In this document: positions 26,544 through 35,939 of the stretch, piece after piece | How positions within the stretch are numbered: position 1 is the first letter of the stretch | Layout of the letters: each line of letters opens with the position of its first letter | NCBI GenBank assembly: GCA_002389675.1 | Contig: DGQF01000019.1 | Coordinates: 100,518 to 164,517 of the forward strand | Length of the DNA: 64,000 bases | DNA from: Gammaproteobacteria bacterium UBA4421 | GTDB taxonomy: Bacteria; Pseudomonadota; Gammaproteobacteria; Pseudomonadales; Azotimanducaceae | Direction: 5' to 3' | Notes under the pieces: generated by a model | The model's input: only the letters and a program-made list of their open reading frames with translations | What the model was told of the DNA's origin: nothing | Databases searched by the model: none | Program-made: the position numbers and the translations under genes

Positions 26544-27383
26544 ATGACTGACGCTGCTTATACGCCCCCCACAGTATGGACATGGGACCAAGACAGTGGC
26601 GGCCGGTTTGCCAACATAAACCGACCGATAGCTGGTGCCACACACGAGCAGGAACTGCCGGTTGGCGAGCATCCGATCCAACTCCACTCCTTGGCAACGC
26701 CAAACGGCGTCAAGGTCACGATCATGCTCGAGGAGCTCCTTGAATTGGGCATCAAAGACGCTGAATATGACGCGTACACAGTCAACATCGGCGAGGGCAA
26801 CCAGTTTGGCAGCGGTTTTGTCGCGATCAATCCCAACTCAAAAATACCCGCTTTGGCGGATCAAAGTACATCACCGCCCACTCGAGTCTTTGAGTCAGGC
26901 GCCATTTTACTTTATCTCGCGGAAAAGTTTTCCCTATTTGTGCCAAGCGATCCCAGCCAACGCGCTGAATGTATGAGTTGGCTCTTTTGGCAAATGGGCA
27001 GCGCCCCCTACCTGGGTGGCGGTTTTGGACATTTCTACGCCTATGCACCGGAAAAAATTGAATACTGCATCAATCGTTATGCTATGGAAGTGAAGCGCCT
27101 ACTGGACGTCCTCGACCAACATCTAGCAAACAACACCTACCTATGCGGCGAAGAATACACCATCGCCGACATGGCAAACTATGCTTGGTGGGGTGCGCTT
27201 GTCCTGCACAATATTTACGACGCCGCTGTCTTTTTAGACGTGAAGTCCTACACCCATGTCACTCGCTGGGCAGAAGCTATCGAGGCCCGCCCCGCCGTAC
27301 AGCGCGGCCGGCGTGTTAATCGTCCATGGGGCCCCGAAGAGACTAGAGTGATCGAACGTCATAGCGCAAAAGACTTCGAGTAA
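26544..27383 (+). CDS. yghU: YghU-type glutathione S-transferase (disulfide-bond reductase)
   Basis: Very similar in layout to E. coli YghU, a nu-class GST that binds two glutathione molecules and shows disulfide-bond reductase activity on organic disulfides. The N-terminal lead YTPPTVWTWDQDSGGRFANI, the TPNGVKVTIMLEELLELG loop-helix, NPNSKIPAL and FESGAILLYLAEKF all match (shown in short pieces). Length is 279 versus about 288. The GST C-terminal domain contains MSWLFWQMGSAPYLGGGFGHF. It acts in the cytoplasm. Its own palindromic promoter suggests regulation by a redox or ligand-sensing repressor not encoded next to it. Confidence 0.93.
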   Translation: MTDAAYTPPTVWTWDQDSGGRFANINRPIAGATHEQELPVGEHPIQLHSLATPNGVKVTIMLEELLELGIKDAEYDAYTVNIGEGNQFGSGFVAINPNSKIPALADQSTSPPTRVFESGAILLYLAEKFSLFVPSDPSQRAECMSWLFWQMGSAPYLGGGFGHFYAYAPEKIEYCINRYAMEVKRLLDVLDQHLANNTYLCGEEYTIADMANYAWWGALVLHNIYDAAVFLDVKSYTHVTRWAEAIEARPAVQRGRRVNRPWGPEETRVIERHSAKDFE

Positions 27384-27399
27384 TCTCTCTGCGCTACAT

Positions 27400-28305
27400 T
27401 TATTGATTGAGCGCAGCGGGCACAAAATTTTCTGCGCGAGGATCCGGCGCCGTTGGGGCAAGCTCTGTGGTCGGATCACCGGCAATCCGCGTGCCTCGAA
27501 GCACGCGCGGCTCGCGCCTGTCATACGGGCGCGCTCGGTGCAGAACACAACGATTATCCCAAACAACGGTATCACCAACGGACCATTGATGGGTATACAC
27601 CCGCGGCGCCTGACAAGCAGCATCCAGCAAGTCTTTTAATAACCGCTCGGAATCGACATCACTTAAACCAGAAATGGCATAGGCATGCCGACCGGTATAA
27701 ATTGACTTACGCCCAGTCTCTGGGTGCGTTTTGACAATCGCGCGCAACGGCGCGCCTTTGTTATGGAGTCCGTAATGCCCCTCTGTTTTGTGCACAAACC
27801 CAGCTTTGGCTTGCGAGTAATAGAGCGAGTGATGGGCATACAACGGCTCTATCATCGCCTGCTTCTCGGGAGAAAGAGCATCCCAAGCAGCACGCATATC
27901 CGCAAACCCGGTTTCTCCACCTGAACTCGGTAACTCAACGGCAGTCAACATTGCCGCCTTGGACGCGAGGGGCATATACGTGCTGTCCGTATGCCAACCT
28001 TCATTGCCTTTAAGGATCTGATACTGATACTCGTCGGGCTGAGCCAAACGACCATCAGGCTTTTTATTCGATATTTGCACGTTCGGACTTTTCTGCTTCG
28101 AGTTTAGCTGCTCAATGGTTCCAAAACGTTCCGCAAACAGACCCTGAGCAGCATCTGTCAGATGCTGCTCAGGAAATACCAGCACAGCATATTCCAAAAA
28201 TGCCGCATAAATCTTGGCCCAAAGCGCGTCATCCAATGCGTTAAGGTCAACCTGCGTGACCTGGGCAACAAACCCCGCCGAGACAGGTGTTATCGTGATG
28301 CTCAT
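27400..28305 (-). CDS. TauD/TfdA family 2-oxoglutarate dioxygenase
   Basis: Fe(II)/2-oxoglutarate oxygenase of 301 residues. Iron ligands H105 and D107 (GWHTDSTY), a distal His in WDNRCVLHRARPYD, and the 2-oxoglutarate Arg in RVLRGTRIAG are visible. The start at 28305 is fixed by a strong GGAGGTGAGG site upstream. Unlike the TauD-like gene at 17486-18568, it starts directly at the core and has the normal family length. Substrates in this family include taurine, chlorophenoxy acids and sulfate esters; which one applies here is unknown. It is divergent from an LLM oxidoreductase across about 100 bp. Confidence 0.92.
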   Translation of the reverse strand: MSITITPVSAGFVAQVTQVDLNALDDALWAKIYAAFLEYAVLVFPEQHLTDAAQGLFAERFGTIEQLNSKQKSPNVQISNKKPDGRLAQPDEYQYQILKGNEGWHTDSTYMPLASKAAMLTAVELPSSGGETGFADMRAAWDALSPEKQAMIEPLYAHHSLYYSQAKAGFVHKTEGHYGLHNKGAPLRAIVKTHPETGRKSIYTGRHAYAISGLSDVDSERLLKDLLDAACQAPRVYTHQWSVGDTVVWDNRCVLHRARPYDRREPRVLRGTRIAGDPTTELAPTAPDPRAENFVPAALNQ

Positions 28306-28407
28306 CCTCACCTCCAAATGACTTACACTATCGCCTGAACAACTTACACCCGAAAACCGCACCCTGACAACCGCTAGAATTTACCGGGAAGACTAATGAG
28401 GACCGAC

Positions 28408-29325
28408 ATGAAAATAGGTATTAACGGCACAGGCCTGGTACAAAAAGCATCCGTAGCAGCAGTACAGGCGCATGCCCTACAAGCAGAAAGCGACGGCTTT
28501 GCGCACTACTGGTTGGCAGAACACCCCACCGGCGGGTTTGATGCCCTGACTGTTTTGGCCGCTGCTGGGCAACGCGTTAAAACCATGGGGCTAGGCACCG
28601 CGGTTGTCCCCACCTTCCCAAGACACCCGATGGTTCTGGCCGGTCAAACACTCACCACACAAGATATGATCAAACCACCGCTCATCCTTGGTGTCGGACT
28701 CTCCCATGAGATCATGCTGGCACAATTGGGGTTAGCCTTTGAAAAACCCATCGCCCACCTGAGGGATTACCTCAATATATTGATGGCGCTGCTGCGTGAG
28801 GGTCGCGTCCAATATGCCGGCAAAACCCTCAGCTGCCAAGCCAGCCTGTTTCGTAAACCCGAGCAACATATCACCGTGGTAGTTGCCGCACTGGGACCCC
28901 AAGCACTGCGCGTGTGTGGTCAGCTGGCTGACGGCACAACTTTGGCGTGGGTTGGTCCTAAAACCATCAAAACGCACATCGTGCCTCGGTTATTTGAATC
29001 TGCTGCCGAGGCGGGACGCGCCACACCGCGCGTTATCGCAACGCTTCCCGTTTGCGTCACCGATTCACCGGAGATCGTGCGCGCCAGCATTACAAAAGGG
29101 TTGGCCATGTATGGCGATCTACCCTCGTATCGTTCCATGTTCGACCGGGAAGGCGTCACAGGGCCTGCAGATGTGGCCATCGTAGGCAGCCAGACTGAAG
29201 TCACCGACGGGCTATCGGCTTTGGCCGAGGCCGGCGTAACAGACTTTGCAGCCTCCGAGTTCTGTCTAAATGAGCGCGAGCGAGACGCGACCAGAGCCTT
29301 GCTCAAGTCACTGAATCACGGCTAA
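28408..29325 (+). CDS. LLM-class flavin-dependent oxidoreductase (F420/FMN type)
   Basis: Luciferase-like (beta/alpha)8 barrel of 305 residues. The N-terminal MKIGINGTGLVQ, EHPTGGFDALTVLAAAGQRV and the LGVGLSHEI loop match LLM proteins that are often annotated as F420-dependent, related to methylene-H4MPT reductase. The true cofactor could be FMN. The ATG at 28408 has GAGGA six nt upstream, so I prefer it to the ATG at 28396. The 3' end overlaps the convergent MOSC gene by 4 bp. Substrate unknown. Confidence 0.85.
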   Translation: MKIGINGTGLVQKASVAAVQAHALQAESDGFAHYWLAEHPTGGFDALTVLAAAGQRVKTMGLGTAVVPTFPRHPMVLAGQTLTTQDMIKPPLILGVGLSHEIMLAQLGLAFEKPIAHLRDYLNILMALLREGRVQYAGKTLSCQASLFRKPEQHITVVVAALGPQALRVCGQLADGTTLAWVGPKTIKTHIVPRLFESAAEAGRATPRVIATLPVCVTDSPEIVRASITKGLAMYGDLPSYRSMFDREGVTGPADVAIVGSQTEVTDGLSALAEAGVTDFAASEFCLNERERDATRALLKSLNHG

Positions 29326-29807
29326 TCCTGCCACCGCGCGCGGACCTTGTCATTTGTCCTGATATTACCCGCAACCACCACTTTGGCGTTGATTCCACCG
29401 TGGCCGCGCATCGCGTTATAACCGCCTGGACCCAACACAGTTTCCATTCGCGAACAGGGGTGACACAACCCACTATATTCCAAGACCGCGCCACCGATTT
29501 GAAACTGCTTACCTTTGAGCGCCAATAGGTTCAGGCCACGCACAACAATGTTGCGACGCAGGTACTGCGGCTCCAGAGATGCTAAGTCCAACATAGAAGC
29601 CATCGCCTCTAAATGCTCAGCCTGAATGAGCGTCACCTGCCTTTTTCCGCCTCTCCTGGCATAACGATCGCCAACCAAGCCTCTGTCAACCTCAGCAGCA
29701 ATCTCCGTCGTTGCGCACATTTGTGCGAACTTCGCCGGCCGCACGCCAATCCATTCCACACTCCCTGTTTGTGGCAAAATATTAACGAGTTCACCCAGAC
29801 TGATCAT
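29322..29807 (-). CDS. MOSC domain protein
   Basis: Protein of 161 residues with the MOSC (Moco sulfurase C-terminal) fold: GLVGDRYARRGGKRQVTLIQAEHLEAM near residues 44-70 and a conserved Cys region CHPCSRMETVLGPGGYNAMRGHGG at about 115-138. MOSC proteins transfer sulfur or bind molybdenum cofactor, or reduce N-hydroxylated compounds. The N-terminal beta-barrel domain of longer homologues is missing, as in YiiM-like stand-alone forms. It lies 72 bp downstream of the acnB stop, so it could not be the acnB partner in function. Assignment good, role unknown. Confidence 0.85.
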   Translation of the reverse strand: MISLGELVNILPQTGSVEWIGVRPAKFAQMCATTEIAAEVDRGLVGDRYARRGGKRQVTLIQAEHLEAMASMLDLASLEPQYLRRNIVVRGLNLLALKGKQFQIGGAVLEYSGLCHPCSRMETVLGPGGYNAMRGHGGINAKVVVAGNIRTNDKVRARWQD

Positions 29808-29879
29808 ATTTGCACCCTTTATTTCCCCGTTGGCCTTAACCCTTGTTGCCGATCGGCAGGGATATCGCGTGTGACATCT

Positions 29880-32483
29880 TCAAGCCTGCACAACAATCTC
29901 TTGCGCGATAGATCGACCTTTCTCAGCCGCAGCCAAAAATTCTGGCACTTGATCGAAGTTTAAATACTGATAAATTTCAGGCGCCATAGAGTCTATTTTC
30001 GAAGCATACGCTAGGTACTCTTCTGCGGTTGGCAGCCTGCCCAAAATCGAAGCAATCGCCGCGAGTTCTGCAGAAGAAAGAAACACGTTCGCGCCTTGTC
30101 CTAACCGATTGGGGAAGTTACGCGTAGACGTCGACACACAGGTCGATCCAGCTTGAATCCGCGCTTGATTGCCCATGCACAAGCTACAGCCCGGCATCTC
30201 GGTGCGAGCGCCGGCTTGCGCGTAAATATTGTAATACCCCTCATCCATCAATTGCTGCTCATCCATTTTGGTGGGCGGAGCAATCCACAGTCGTGTCGGT
30301 ATCACTGACTTGGACGCCTCCAACAGTTTGCCCGCCGCTCTAAAGTGGCCAATATTGGTCATACATGAGCCAATGAAGACTTCGTCGATTTTTGTGCCCG
30401 CAACATCAGAAAGCGTTTTCACATCATCCGGATCGTTTGGACATGCCAGCAACGGTTCCTTGATCTGCGACATGTCGATTTCAATAATCTCCGCATACTC
30501 GGCATCGGCGTCTGCCCGCAGCAGTGACGGCTTATCCAACCACGCCTCCATGGCTTGCGCACGCCGCTCAAGGGTACGAACATCACCATAACCATTGGCA
30601 ATCATCCAACGCAGCATAACCACATTAGAGCGCAAATATTCTGCTACCGAGGCCTCCGACAAATTGATCGTGCAGCCGCCAGCAGAGCGCTCAGCAGAAG
30701 CATCAGACAGTTCAAAGGCTTGCTCGACCGTCAGATCCGGCAGCCCTTCTATTTCAAGAATCCGACCGTTATAAACATTCTTCTTACCCTTTTTATCCAC
30801 CGTCAGCAAGCCGCGCTGCAGCGCGGCATAGGGTATGGCATTCACCAAATCTCGGAGCGTGATACCCGGTTGCATTTCACCGGTAAAACGCACCAACACC
30901 GACTCGGGCATATCCAAAGGAATGACCCCCAGCGCAGCCCCAAATGCCACCAGTCCTGATCCAGCTGGGAAAGAGATCCCCAAGGGAAAACGAGTATGCG
31001 AATCACCCCCCGTGCCCACTTGGTCCGGCAAGAGCATGCGATTCAACCAACTGTGGATGATGCCGTCTCCGGGTCGCAGTGCCACCCCACCGCGGTTTTG
31101 AATAAAGTCAGGCAAGGTATGCTGGGTTTCAATATCTACCGGTTTCGGATACGCCGCTGTGTGGCAAAAACTCTGCATCACTAAATCGGCGGAAAAACCC
31201 AAACACGCAAGTTCTTTGAGTTCATCACGTGTCATCGGTCCTGTTGTATCCTGCGAGCCCACAGTTCCCATCCGAGGTTCACAATAAGTCCCCGCACGAA
31301 CTCCCTGCTGGTCCGATAAGCCGCACGCACGGCCGACAATTTTTTGCGCCAACGTAAACCCTTTCTGACTTGCGCTGGGATCCACTGGGCGCCTGAACTT
31401 ATCCGTGGGGCCTAAACCCAGCGCCTCCCGGGCCCTTTCGGTCAAACTGCGACCTATAATCAGCGGAATTCGCCCCCCGGCTTTGACTTCATCAAGAATA
31501 ACCTCTGTCTTGAGATCAAATTCGCAAACCAGTTCGCCATCCTCTTTTTCCACCCGACCCAGATAGGGCTTCACTACAATGACATCACCCATCGCAATTT
31601 TTTCTACAGGGCACTCAATTGGCAGCGCGCCCGAGTCTTCCAACGTATTGAAAAATATCGGTGCAATTTTACCACCCAGGACCACACCACCCTGGCGCTT
31701 ATTCGGTACAAATGGAATATCGTCTCCCATTGCCCAAAGCACAGAATTGGTAGCACTTTTTCGTGAGGACCCCGTACCAACAACATCACCCACGTAGGCG
31801 ACGGGATTTCCTTTGTTTTTAAGCGCTTCGATTTGACCGGCAGCATCCGTAATCCCCTCGCGCGGATTTTTTAACATAGCCAAACTATGTAGCGGAATGT
31901 CAGGGCGCGACCAAGCATCTTGAGCAGGTGATAAATCATCTGTGTTGGTCTCGCCTGCAACCTTAAAGACTGTCAGTTTTATGGTCTCAGGAAGGTCTTG
32001 GCGGGCACTAAACCATTCAGCATCAGCCCAAGACTGCAACGCAGCCTGAGCGTGGACATTACCATTGTGTGCCTTTTCCGCTACATCGTGAAAGGCATCA
32101 AACATAAGCAGTGTGCCTTTCAATTCTTCGGCCGCGGCGGCCGCAGCATTGGGATCATCGAGTAAATCGACCAAGGGCATGATGTTATAACCACCCAGCA
32201 TGGTCCCCAGCAGCGAAATCGCATGCGATTGATCAATCAGCTCACAGACCGTTTCGCCCTTGACCACATCTGCTAAAAATGCAGCTTTAACGTAGGCTGC
32301 ATCATCCACACCCGGCGGCACGCGCTGAGTCAATAGATCTAGTAAAAAGTCAGCTTCGCCTGCGGGAGGTGCTTTGAGCAGTTCGACCAGCTCACCGACC
32401 TGTTCAGCGTTAAGGGGTAACGGGGGAATACCTTGGGCAGCACGTTCCGCTGCATGGGCGCGATAGGCTTCGAGCATGATCAC
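29880..32483 (-). CDS. acnB: Aconitate hydratase B
   Basis: Bifunctional aconitate hydratase/2-methylisocitrate dehydratase of the TCA and methylcitrate cycles. At 867 residues it is almost the same length as E. coli AcnB (865). The 4Fe-4S ligands are C707 (GSCMTN), C766 and C769 (PGCSLCMGN), at the expected places. The N-terminal HEAT-like domain ([22 protein letters not shown]) is complete. A GAGGTGATC ribosome site precedes the ATG. Divergent from a LysR regulator, with a 19-bp dyad in the shared 170-bp region, an arrangement suggesting local control. Confidence 0.98.
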   Translation of the reverse strand: MIMLEAYRAHAAERAAQGIPPLPLNAEQVGELVELLKAPPAGEADFLLDLLTQRVPPGVDDAAYVKAAFLADVVKGETVCELIDQSHAISLLGTMLGGYNIMPLVDLLDDPNAAAAAAEELKGTLLMFDAFHDVAEKAHNGNVHAQAALQSWADAEWFSARQDLPETIKLTVFKVAGETNTDDLSPAQDAWSRPDIPLHSLAMLKNPREGITDAAGQIEALKNKGNPVAYVGDVVGTGSSRKSATNSVLWAMGDDIPFVPNKRQGGVVLGGKIAPIFFNTLEDSGALPIECPVEKIAMGDVIVVKPYLGRVEKEDGELVCEFDLKTEVILDEVKAGGRIPLIIGRSLTERAREALGLGPTDKFRRPVDPSASQKGFTLAQKIVGRACGLSDQQGVRAGTYCEPRMGTVGSQDTTGPMTRDELKELACLGFSADLVMQSFCHTAAYPKPVDIETQHTLPDFIQNRGGVALRPGDGIIHSWLNRMLLPDQVGTGGDSHTRFPLGISFPAGSGLVAFGAALGVIPLDMPESVLVRFTGEMQPGITLRDLVNAIPYAALQRGLLTVDKKGKKNVYNGRILEIEGLPDLTVEQAFELSDASAERSAGGCTINLSEASVAEYLRSNVVMLRWMIANGYGDVRTLERRAQAMEAWLDKPSLLRADADAEYAEIIEIDMSQIKEPLLACPNDPDDVKTLSDVAGTKIDEVFIGSCMTNIGHFRAAGKLLEASKSVIPTRLWIAPPTKMDEQQLMDEGYYNIYAQAGARTEMPGCSLCMGNQARIQAGSTCVSTSTRNFPNRLGQGANVFLSSAELAAIASILGRLPTAEEYLAYASKIDSMAPEIYQYLNFDQVPEFLAAAEKGRSIAQEIVVQA

Positions 32484-32558
32484 CTCTAAAATCGATTACG
32501 GACGATAAAAAACGGCGTGTAATCTACCAGAGCGATTTTCATGCGTAAAATGGATATA

Positions 32559-32577
32559 TTTCATGTATAACATCAAA
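32559..32577. promoter_or_regulatory. 19-bp dyad operator candidate between acnB and LysR gene
   Basis: TTT-c-ATGT-ATA-ACAT-c-AAA is symmetric over 19 bp with only the two central-flanking C residues breaking the match. It is 76 bp upstream of the acnB start and 77 bp before the LysR start, where an autoregulated LysR-type protein would be expected to bind. Binding by this regulator is inference. Confidence 0.45.
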
Positions 32578-32653
32578 TTTACTGATGCAACGACAGATAT
32601 CTTGTCGCCATGCAGACATATTGCTTAACTCGGATTAACTAGGCGCAGTCGTT

Positions 32654-33529
32654 TTGGACCTCAACTTACTCAGATCTCTTTTAATTGTCGCTGATGCCGG
32701 CGCCATTACTGAAGCCGCAGAAAGACTTGGTCTTACGCAACCTGCTTTAACTCGGCGTATTCAGCAACTCGAACAAGAGTTTGGCGCCCAATTGCTCCGT
32801 CGCAGCCGCAAAGGGGCAACTCTGACCGAGCTGGGTTATGTCGTCGAACGCGAGGCGCGGGTGCTTGTCGACCGCTACGACAGTTTGAAATCTAAGGTCG
32901 CCAGTCACCGCAGCGCAGAAGGTGGCACTATTCGCATCGGCGGCGGAGCAACCGCCGTGTCTTTTGTGCTACCCGATGCTATCGCCCGCTTTCAACGCAA
33001 CTTTCCAGGTGTGCACTTTCACGTCAAAGAAGCTTCCAGCAGCGACATTGCCAGCGACGTTGCAAACGGCAGGCTAGAGTTAGGATTAGTCACCCAACCC
33101 GTGCGTGCCACAGGGCTCGAGATCAGCCCTATGGTCGACGACCATATTGTTCTGATCGCGTCCTCCGACAATCCTTTGGCCCGCGCAAAGACGGTTCCAG
33201 TCAGCGCTTTAGATGGCCTTAATTTTGTTGGCTTCGAGGGCGGCAGCGCCATCCGCCAAATTGTCGACGCCAGCTTAAGAGCCGCGGGCATCGAGATTAA
33301 CGTGGTCATGGAGTTACGCTCTATCCCGGCTATCGTGCGCATGGTTGCCAGCACCGGCAATCTCGCCTTTGTATCGCAAATGGGCATTCAGGGACAAGCA
33401 TTGGTCAAGCAAGTTGAAATCTCAGGAGTATCCATTACTCGCCGCCTTGGCTTGGCGCGCCGCAAAGGCCAATCAATGTCACCAGCCACCCAAGCATTTG
33501 CGGAGCAACTGACCTCACCTTTTGACTGA
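32654..33529 (+). CDS. LysR family transcriptional regulator
   Basis: Typical LysR-type regulator of 291 residues. Residues 1-60 are the winged helix-turn-helix (LNLLRSLLIVADAGAITEAAERLGLTQPALTRRIQQLEQ, given here as the family-type pattern in parts), and residues about 90-290 the periplasmic-binding-like effector domain (IRIGGGATAVSFVLPDAI). The start is a TTG with no better ATG nearby. It is divergent from acnB, so acnB is the natural target together with its own gene. The effector may be a TCA-cycle acid such as citrate, but this is inference. Confidence 0.93.
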   Translation: MDLNLLRSLLIVADAGAITEAAERLGLTQPALTRRIQQLEQEFGAQLLRRSRKGATLTELGYVVEREARVLVDRYDSLKSKVASHRSAEGGTIRIGGGATAVSFVLPDAIARFQRNFPGVHFHVKEASSSDIASDVANGRLELGLVTQPVRATGLEISPMVDDHIVLIASSDNPLARAKTVPVSALDGLNFVGFEGGSAIRQIVDASLRAAGIEINVVMELRSIPAIVRMVASTGNLAFVSQMGIQGQALVKQVEISGVSITRRLGLARRKGQSMSPATQAFAEQLTSPFD

Positions 33530-33608
33530 TCGACAGCCGTCAAAAAGGGACTCGCAGACTATTCGCAGCAATGTCATGATAGAACCCCATGTACGATTAG
33601 AGTCTTCA

Positions 33609-33932
33609 ATGACCGACATCATTATCACAAACATCGAGGTTGTTCCCGGCAGAACAATCACCCAGCATCTTGGCATGGTACAAGGCAATACGGTACGCAC
33701 CAAACATGCAGGACGCGACATTATGGCAGGCTTTAAAAATCTGGTCGGGGGAGAACTGATTGGGTATACCGAATTGCTGACAGAATCTCGCGAAGAGGCG
33801 ACACAAAGAATGGTCGCTCAAGCGCAAGCCATCGGAGCCAACGCCATTTTAAACGTCAGATTCTCGACCTCGTCTATTACCTCGGGCGCCGCTGAGCTAT
33901 TTGTTTACGGCACCGCCGTGGTCCTGGAGTAG
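33609..33932 (+). CDS. YbjQ family (UPF0145) protein
   Basis: Small 107-residue protein of the YbjQ/UPF0145 group (also called putative heavy-metal-binding domain), which forms pentameric rings. The characteristic strand-helix MTDIIITNIEVVPGRTI and the GANAILNVRFSTSSI segment are present. I chose the ATG at 33609 since family members begin at this strand. It begins 80 bp after the LysR stop and 7 bp before a second YbjQ-like gene. The function of the family is unknown. Confidence 0.85.
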   Translation: MTDIIITNIEVVPGRTITQHLGMVQGNTVRTKHAGRDIMAGFKNLVGGELIGYTELLTESREEATQRMVAQAQAIGANAILNVRFSTSSITSGAAELFVYGTAVVLE

Positions 33933-33939
33933 CCCTATA

Positions 33940-34386
33940 ATGTTCGAAGTGATCACGCTACTGACGCTAACGGTCATCGGCTACATTTTCGGTAGCTTAA
34001 ACGAACGCAGACATTTTCGCTCAATCCTCGAACGCGAGGAGACGTTGCGCGGCGTTAGCACCTTTACTACCCGCATTCCGCCGCAACCCTATAGCGGAGC
34101 CTCCCACCTCGCAACGGGTAACGTGGTCATCTCTATCGATTATTTCAAAAAAATATCGGCGGGGCTGCGCAGTCTTGTTGGCGGTCGCGTGAACGCCTAC
34201 GAGTCACTTGTTGAACGCGCGCGGCGCGAAGCCGTTCTGCGCATGAAAGCCGATGCCCAACGCCAGGGTCTAGACATGATCTTTAATGTGAAATTAGAAA
34301 CTGCATCCATCACCAAAGGCGCTAAAGGCCAAATCGGTGCCGTTGAAGTATTGGCCTATGGAACAGGACTTTCACGTACGCCTTGA
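33940..34386 (+). CDS. Membrane-anchored YbjQ-like protein
   Basis: A second YbjQ-type domain (residues about 45-149; GNVVISIDYFKKISAGLRSLVGG, DMIFNVKLETASIT) preceded by a single transmembrane helix (MFEVITLLTLTVIGYIFGSL, residues 1-20). So it is an anchored paralogue of the soluble protein encoded 7 bp upstream. The longer frame from 33901 overlaps that gene; the ATG at 33940 avoids this and places the helix at the very start. It is followed 3 nt later by an M48 metallopeptidase gene. Confidence 0.82.
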   Translation: MFEVITLLTLTVIGYIFGSLNERRHFRSILEREETLRGVSTFTTRIPPQPYSGASHLATGNVVISIDYFKKISAGLRSLVGGRVNAYESLVERARREAVLRMKADAQRQGLDMIFNVKLETASITKGAKGQIGAVEVLAYGTGLSRTP

Positions 34387-34389
34387 ACG

Positions 34390-35241
34390 ATGCGCTATCA
34401 CAACCCCAAAATCCCTGAGGGCATCAATATATCCTCAACACATCCGCTGGCTGATTTTGCCTGGATGCTCACTGGGATTGCGCTTGGGCTGCTCGCCCTG
34501 GTGGTCAGCGCACATTTACTGGCGGCCTGGCTAGTCCCCCAGCTACCCTTTCAATTCGAGCAAAAAATACTCCGTACAGTAGAACCTGTTTGGGAGATAC
34601 AAACCAAACTCGCCAGCGCCGATGAGAAAAAAGCGGATTATCTTCAAAAACTGGCCAATCGACTGGCACAACAAGACACTTTACCCGAAGGCCTTGTCGT
34701 CAAAGTTCGCTATATCAACACCCCAAAAATCAACGCTTTTGCGACCTTGGGAGGTAATATCCTCATACACCAGGGACTACTGGATAACCTGCACACGGAA
34801 AACGGCCTCGCCATGGTCATCGCTCATGAACTGGGACATCTTGTGCACCGCGATCCCCTGTTGGCAACCGGCAGGGCAACCGTCAGTCTAGCCGCAATCG
34901 CTCTGATTTCAGGATTTTCTGAAACCCGCGTTGCAGAAAACCTCTTCAGTCTCTCTGCTCAATCTCTCTTGCTCAGTTTCAGCCGGCAGCAGGAACGCCG
35001 CGCAGATCAATATGCTCTGAATTTGCTGAACGGTTACTATGGCCACACTGCGGGCGCTACTGAATTTTTTGAGTCTGTCGAGACCCTTGCTGACAACACC
35101 AGGGGCTACAACCAACTCCTTGAGTTTTTCGACACCCATCCGAACCGCGGAGCACGGATGGATACCATTGCCGCCACCATTAGCGACCCGACCGCACCAC
35201 TTGTGCCCCTGCCCGATTTTTTGAGCTCGACCCGTCGTTAA
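34390..35241 (+). CDS. M48 family membrane metallopeptidase
   Basis: Zinc endopeptidase related to HtpX/Oma1. HELGH is at residues 146-150, and the third ligand Glu lies in the RQQERRADQYAL helix near 206. One transmembrane segment spans about residues 25-50 (MLTGIALGLLALVVSAHLLAAWL in part). Length 283. Placed 3 nt after the anchored YbjQ gene, so the three genes form a compact operon, suggesting the peptidase works with, or on, the YbjQ proteins. Its target substrates are unknown; HtpX-type enzymes degrade misfolded membrane proteins. Confidence 0.9.
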   Translation: MRYHNPKIPEGINISSTHPLADFAWMLTGIALGLLALVVSAHLLAAWLVPQLPFQFEQKILRTVEPVWEIQTKLASADEKKADYLQKLANRLAQQDTLPEGLVVKVRYINTPKINAFATLGGNILIHQGLLDNLHTENGLAMVIAHELGHLVHRDPLLATGRATVSLAAIALISGFSETRVAENLFSLSAQSLLLSFSRQQERRADQYALNLLNGYYGHTAGATEFFESVETLADNTRGYNQLLEFFDTHPNRGARMDTIAATISDPTAPLVPLPDFLSSTRR

Positions 35242-35275
35242 CAGGCGACCACCATATCCAAACTCGTTGACCCAC

Positions 35276-35303
35276 TTGCTTACCTTTAAAATGAGGGTAT
35301 AAC
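35276..35303 (+). promoter_or_regulatory. Candidate sigma70 promoter of the NnrU-RND operon
   Basis: TTGCTT at 35276-35281 and TATAAC at 35298-35303 are spaced by 16 bp and lie 57 bp upstream of the NnrU-like ATG. It would drive the NnrU-like gene and possibly the RND genes. Read by eye only. Confidence 0.4.
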
Positions 35304-35359
35304 TGGTGTCGAATCTACCCGCTGCGCCTGTGCCGCAGCCCGTTAATTAGGAATCAAGC

Positions 35360-35905
35360 ATGATCTATCTCGTATTTGGTGTCGTCCTGTGGTCTTCGGC
35401 TCATTTATTTAAACGCGCAGCACCCACACAACGTGCTGCCGCGGGCGATGCAGGCCGAGCGGGTGTGGCAGTCGCGGTGCTAATTTCTATTGTTCTTATG
35501 ATCATTGGCTATCAGCAAGCCTCCGGTCCATTATTTTGGGGCCGCTCCGCAACCATGGTAGGACTCAACAATCTGCTGATGTTGCTCGCGATTTATTTCA
35601 TGGTCATTTCTGTTATTAAGGTCAAACTCAACACCAAAGTACGACATCCTCAACTGACCGCGATCAAAACGTGGGCCATCGCCCACCTGTTGGTTAACGG
35701 CGACGTTGCTTCGTTTGTACTGTTCGGTGGATTATTGGCTTGGGCCGTCGTGAGCGTCATTTTAATCGGCAAGCAGGATGGCAAAGCCGACGTGAATATC
35801 ACCTCTTCAGCCACTAAAGAGCTAGGGGCTATTGCGCTGACGCTCGCTCTGTACGGCGCTGTGTCGGCCGCACATACCTCGCTGGGCTATCCGGTATTCG
35901 GCTAG
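35360..35905 (+). CDS. NnrU-like membrane protein
   Basis: Integral membrane protein of 181 residues with about five hydrophobic helices. The start MIYLVFGVVLWSSAHLFKR and the TWAIAHLLVNGDVASFVLFGGLLAWAV segment match the NnrU family. NnrU is linked with nitric oxide reduction in denitrifiers, though most members lie outside such operons, as here, and are related to isoprenoid-modifying membrane enzymes. AGGA precedes the ATG. It is upstream of the RND genes by 34 bp, so transcription may continue into them. Confidence 0.85.
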   Translation: MIYLVFGVVLWSSAHLFKRAAPTQRAAAGDAGRAGVAVAVLISIVLMIIGYQQASGPLFWGRSATMVGLNNLLMLLAIYFMVISVIKVKLNTKVRHPQLTAIKTWAIAHLLVNGDVASFVLFGGLLAWAVVSVILIGKQDGKADVNITSSATKELGAIALTLALYGAVSAAHTSLGYPVFG

Positions 35906-35939
35906 CACTTACCCACTGCCGATGATTTAGGAAAGAACA

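Noticed and set aside
27234..27623. Open frame (129 residues) across the GST and TauD 3' ends
   Set aside because: Same strand as the TauD gene but in another frame; overlaps two well-supported genes and has no ribosome site.
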